A stretch of DNA of 23,519 nt from JAAZPG01 sp012797375 (GTDB taxonomy: Bacteria; Acidobacteriota; Aminicenantia; Aminicenantales; UBA4085), in NCBI GenBank assembly GCA_937868205.1, contig CALMMC010000127.1, forward strand, positions 1-23,519. The letters are read 5' to 3'. Positions 21,403-23,519 of the stretch are shown here, piece after piece. Both the position numbers and the translations under genes were made by a program. The notes beneath the pieces were generated by a model, which was not told where the DNA came from, searched no databases, and saw only the letters and a list, made by a program, of their open reading frames with translations. The number at the start of each line of letters is the position of its first letter. Position 1 is the first letter of the stretch.

Positions 21403-23355
21403 TCAGCGCACCTCCAAAACCCGGCTTTCAGAGTGGCTGTTGAACTCGGGCGCATACATGCATTCGATGTGGGCCATCCCGTTCTGATAGCGGCCGCGGA
21501 GCTGGACCCGCAGCTCATATTCGAAGACATAGGCGCCTTTCGGGAGATCATCGATGAAGAAATGAGCCGCCGCGTCCTTCGTCGCCTCGTAGTAGGCCAG
21601 GCCGTCCCGGAACCGGTACGTCGAGAGGACGTTGACCGGCTCGAGCCCGGAGCCGCGGTGATCTCTCAGGTGAACGTACTCCATGTCCCGGTCGGTCCGC
21701 AGCTCGAGGCGGACGACCAGCGTGTCGCCGACCGCCAGGGGGCCGCGGACCGGCTCGATTTCCGGCCCTTTCTTGGTGAACGTCTTTTTAAAAAGGCTTT
21801 TTTTCAACCGGAGCGGGTTCCGCTCGTGGGGGGTGATCTTGGAAATATCCTCCAGGTACTGCCAGTGGACGCCGCCCCAGGCGATGCCCGGGTCCGTCTT
21901 GCGGACCTCGATTTCCCCCATTTCCGGCCGGATCTCGGCCGCGGAAAAGCGCTTTTCATAGAAGCCCGTCCCCGCCTCCACCTTCTCCGGCTCGACCTTG
22001 CGGCCGCCCAGGATCACCTCGACGATTTCATCCGAGGCCAGCAGGTCCGCCCCCCGAAGGATCAGTCCGTACACGGCGTCGGCCGTGGCCTTGGTCGTCT
22101 TCCAATCCTGGGTTTGCTTCTGTTTGAGCAGCCAGATCCGGCATTCCTCGACTGCGGCCGCGTCACCGGCCACCTCGTCGAAGGCCTCGATCATCATCGC
22201 CTGGGTTTCGATGGGCGCCCGGCGCCACCACCAGGACGCCTCTCCCTCGGCCCAGTACCGGCCGAGCTCCTCGTCCACCTTGCTCCGCTCCTTGAGCGAC
22301 CGGGTGATTTTTCGAGCGGTCTCCGCGTCCCCGAACCGGTTGAGGCCCAGGGCGAGATGGGCTTGGCTCTGGCGGCTGTCGAGCTGGAGCCAGAAAGCCG
22401 CTCCCTGCCCCAGGAAATAGTCGAGGGCTTTCCTCGAAGCGTCCGGAATCGGGCATCCATCCAGGAAAAAGCTCCGGGCATAAAGATAAAGAGCGATCGA
22501 CGGGCTGAGGTTGTTGAGCTTTTCCGTCTTGTCCGCCAGGATCCGTTCATGGACCTCCCGGATCCAGGAATCCAGCCGGCCGACCGCCCGGAGAACCGCC
22601 TCCCGGGCGATTCCCGGGACGCCCAGATGCTCGAGCCGGCCGAAGCCGGTCACGATGTAGAGGGTGATGTAGTCGTTGCCCGGGCCGCCCGGGAACCAGG
22701 GCCACGACCCGTCGGGGAGCTGCATGTCGACCAGCTTTTGAACGGCCCGCTTCAAGGCCGGGGCCGTCGTGTTCTCGTCAAACAGGAGTCCGATGTTCCG
22801 CTTGGCCTGCGATTCGTTCTTGGCCTCGACCACCCAGGGAGACTCCTCGAGAAGGACGCTTTTCAGCTCCTGGTTTTTCTCCAGGTTGGACTGGAGGGCC
22901 GGGGTTCCCTTCCACAGCTCGAAGACCCGGCGGATGCGGGGATCGGAGCCGGCGATCTTTCGGGCCAGGGCGTTGGCATACAAACGGTTGAAGACCTGCT
23001 CGGAGCACTCGTAGGGATATTCCATCAAGTAAGGCAGCGCCTGGACCGCGTACCAGGCCGGATTTGAAGACATCTGCACCGTCAAGCCGAGGGACCGGAG
23101 AGTCGTCGAGCCGGCCGATTGCGCGAGCTTGTCGAACCGGAAGCGCTTTTCCCCGCGGCCGCTGATCCACAGCGGGATCGATTCCCGGACCATCAGGCTG
23201 CGGCTGAGAACGGGGACCATCCCCTCCTCGCCGTCGGAAAACCCGGCCGCGGCCGCGACCGCCCGGAAGCCGACGGTCTCCGCGCCGTCCGGAACCGTGA
23301 TCGGCCAGGAAAACGTCCGCGACTGCTTGGCCGGAATCGCCATCGAAAGCTTCGG
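21403..23355 (-). CDS. Bacterial alpha-2-macroglobulin, C-terminal 650 residues, 5' end cut by contig edge
   Basis: Bacterial alpha-2-macroglobulins are large periplasmic or lipid-anchored proteins thought to trap foreign proteases covalently through a thioester. Complete ones run to well over 1,000 residues; only the last 650 are here. The fragment opens in the region before the thioester domain (SRSLMVRESIPLWISGRGEKRF). It then has YPYECSEQVFNRLYAN with the CxEQ thioester motif (Cys117-Ser-Glu-Gln120 of the fragment), a helical terpenoid-cyclase-like domain (LPDGSWPWFPGG, LYLYARSFFLDG, AHLALGLNRFG, TQAMMIEAFDEVAG) and a C-terminal beta domain ending HIECMYAPEFNSHSESRVLEV. The apparent ATG start at 23373 lies in the Nextera mosaic end and is false. 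The usual pbpC neighbour would be outside the window. Confidence 0.9.
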   Translation of the reverse strand, partial: PKLSMAIPAKQSRTFSWPITVPDGAETVGFRAVAAAAGFSDGEEGMVPVLSRSLMVRESIPLWISGRGEKRFRFDKLAQSAGSTTLRSLGLTVQMSSNPAWYAVQALPYLMEYPYECSEQVFNRLYANALARKIAGSDPRIRRVFELWKGTPALQSNLEKNQELKSVLLEESPWVVEAKNESQAKRNIGLLFDENTTAPALKRAVQKLVDMQLPDGSWPWFPGGPGNDYITLYIVTGFGRLEHLGVPGIAREAVLRAVGRLDSWIREVHERILADKTEKLNNLSPSIALYLYARSFFLDGCPIPDASRKALDYFLGQGAAFWLQLDSRQSQAHLALGLNRFGDAETARKITRSLKERSKVDEELGRYWAEGEASWWWRRAPIETQAMMIEAFDEVAGDAAAVEECRIWLLKQKQTQDWKTTKATADAVYGLILRGADLLASDEIVEVILGGRKVEPEKVEAGTGFYEKRFSAAEIRPEMGEIEVRKTDPGIAWGGVHWQYLEDISKITPHERNPLRLKKSLFKKTFTKKGPEIEPVRGPLAVGDTLVVRLELRTDRDMEYVHLRDHRGSGLEPVNVLSTYRFRDGLAYYEATKDAAAHFFIDDLPKGAYVFEYELRVQLRGRYQNGMAHIECMYAPEFNSHSESRVLEVR

Positions 23356-23356
23356 A

Positions 23357-23519
23357 CTGTCTCTTATACACATCTGACGCTGCCGACGATCTACTCTGTG
23401 TAGATCTCGGTGGTCGCCGTATCATTAAAAAAAAAAACATCATCCAATGTCGTTGCCCTATCCATAACACAGAGCCACAACTTCTGCACGTCTCAATGAC
23501 TCATCGTACATGCACTCTT
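23357..23519 (-). other. Illumina Nextera/P5 adapter and read-through, not genomic
   Basis: 23357-23375 is the Tn5 mosaic end (CTGTCTCTTATACACATCT), 23376-23389 the Nextera read 1 tail, 23390-23397 TCTACTCT (reverse complement of i5 index AGAGTAGA, N504), and 23398-23426 the reverse complement of P5. An 11-base A run follows, fitting the flow-cell oligo spacer. The last 82 bases (23438-23519) have no recognisable source and look like base calls past the end of the molecule. No gene should be called here. Confidence 0.97.

Noticed and set aside
21247..23067. A 606-residue plus-strand frame
   Set aside because: Antisense shadow of the alpha-2-macroglobulin gene, of charged low-complexity composition.
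56..23375. 19-bp inverted terminal repeats at both ends, as if the window were a composite transposon
   Set aside because: They are the Tn5 mosaic ends of the Nextera library flanked by index and P5/P7 oligos, not a natural element.
22778..23470. A 230-residue minus-strand frame at the right end
   Set aside because: It starts in the sequence past P5, reads through the adapter (MIRRPPRST...) and then runs out of frame over the alpha-2-macroglobulin gene.

Overview
This is a GC-rich (about two thirds by eye) bacterial contig that carries Illumina library sequence at both ends. Positions 1-74 and 23357-23519 are Nextera/P7 and P5 adapter and read-through, so the genomic part is 75-23356 and the genes at both edges are cut. 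The mix suggests an anaerobic, glycan-degrading bacterium of an Acidobacteriota/Aminicenantes-like lineage. The evidence for that is two GH29 fucosidases, NagB, a PA14 domain, a bacterial alpha-2-macroglobulin and DUF39/UPF0280 homocysteine-synthesis proteins. This assignment is an inference from gene content, not from a marker gene.

Layout from left to right. A truncated murJ (lipid II flippase, minus) diverges from an HpcH/HpaI-type aldolase gene and nagB (plus). nagB converges on, and overlaps, a minus-strand pair made of a lipoprotein GH29 fucosidase and a CYTH-domain protein. A 520-bp AT-richer gap holds a repeat cluster with inverted and direct copies of a 25-bp motif. A slipin/SPFH gene (plus) and a membrane-anchored serine hydrolase (minus) follow.

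The central block, 8500-13165, is the most interesting part: a near-consensus promoter, a structured leader of about 230 nt with a small ORF ending Met-Ile-Met, then DUF39 (COG1900), UPF0280 (COG2122), an archaeal-type aspartate-semialdehyde dehydrogenase and a two-ACT aspartokinase, all tightly packed. In methanogens DUF39 and COG2122 proteins are linked to making homocysteine from aspartate semialdehyde and sulfide. Together the four genes would form a self-contained aspartate-to-homocysteine route, bypassing O-acyl-homoserine.

Next come a NatAB-like ABC exporter with a PspC-domain protein (plus), a secreted multi-domain GH29 fucosidase and a PadR regulator (minus), a two-CBS protein and a sodium:solute symporter (plus). 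Last are a translationally coupled STAS/anti-sigma pair and the C-terminal 650 residues of an alpha-2-macroglobulin with an intact CxEQ thioester motif (minus). I saw no tRNA, rRNA, CRISPR array, transposase or prophage gene.
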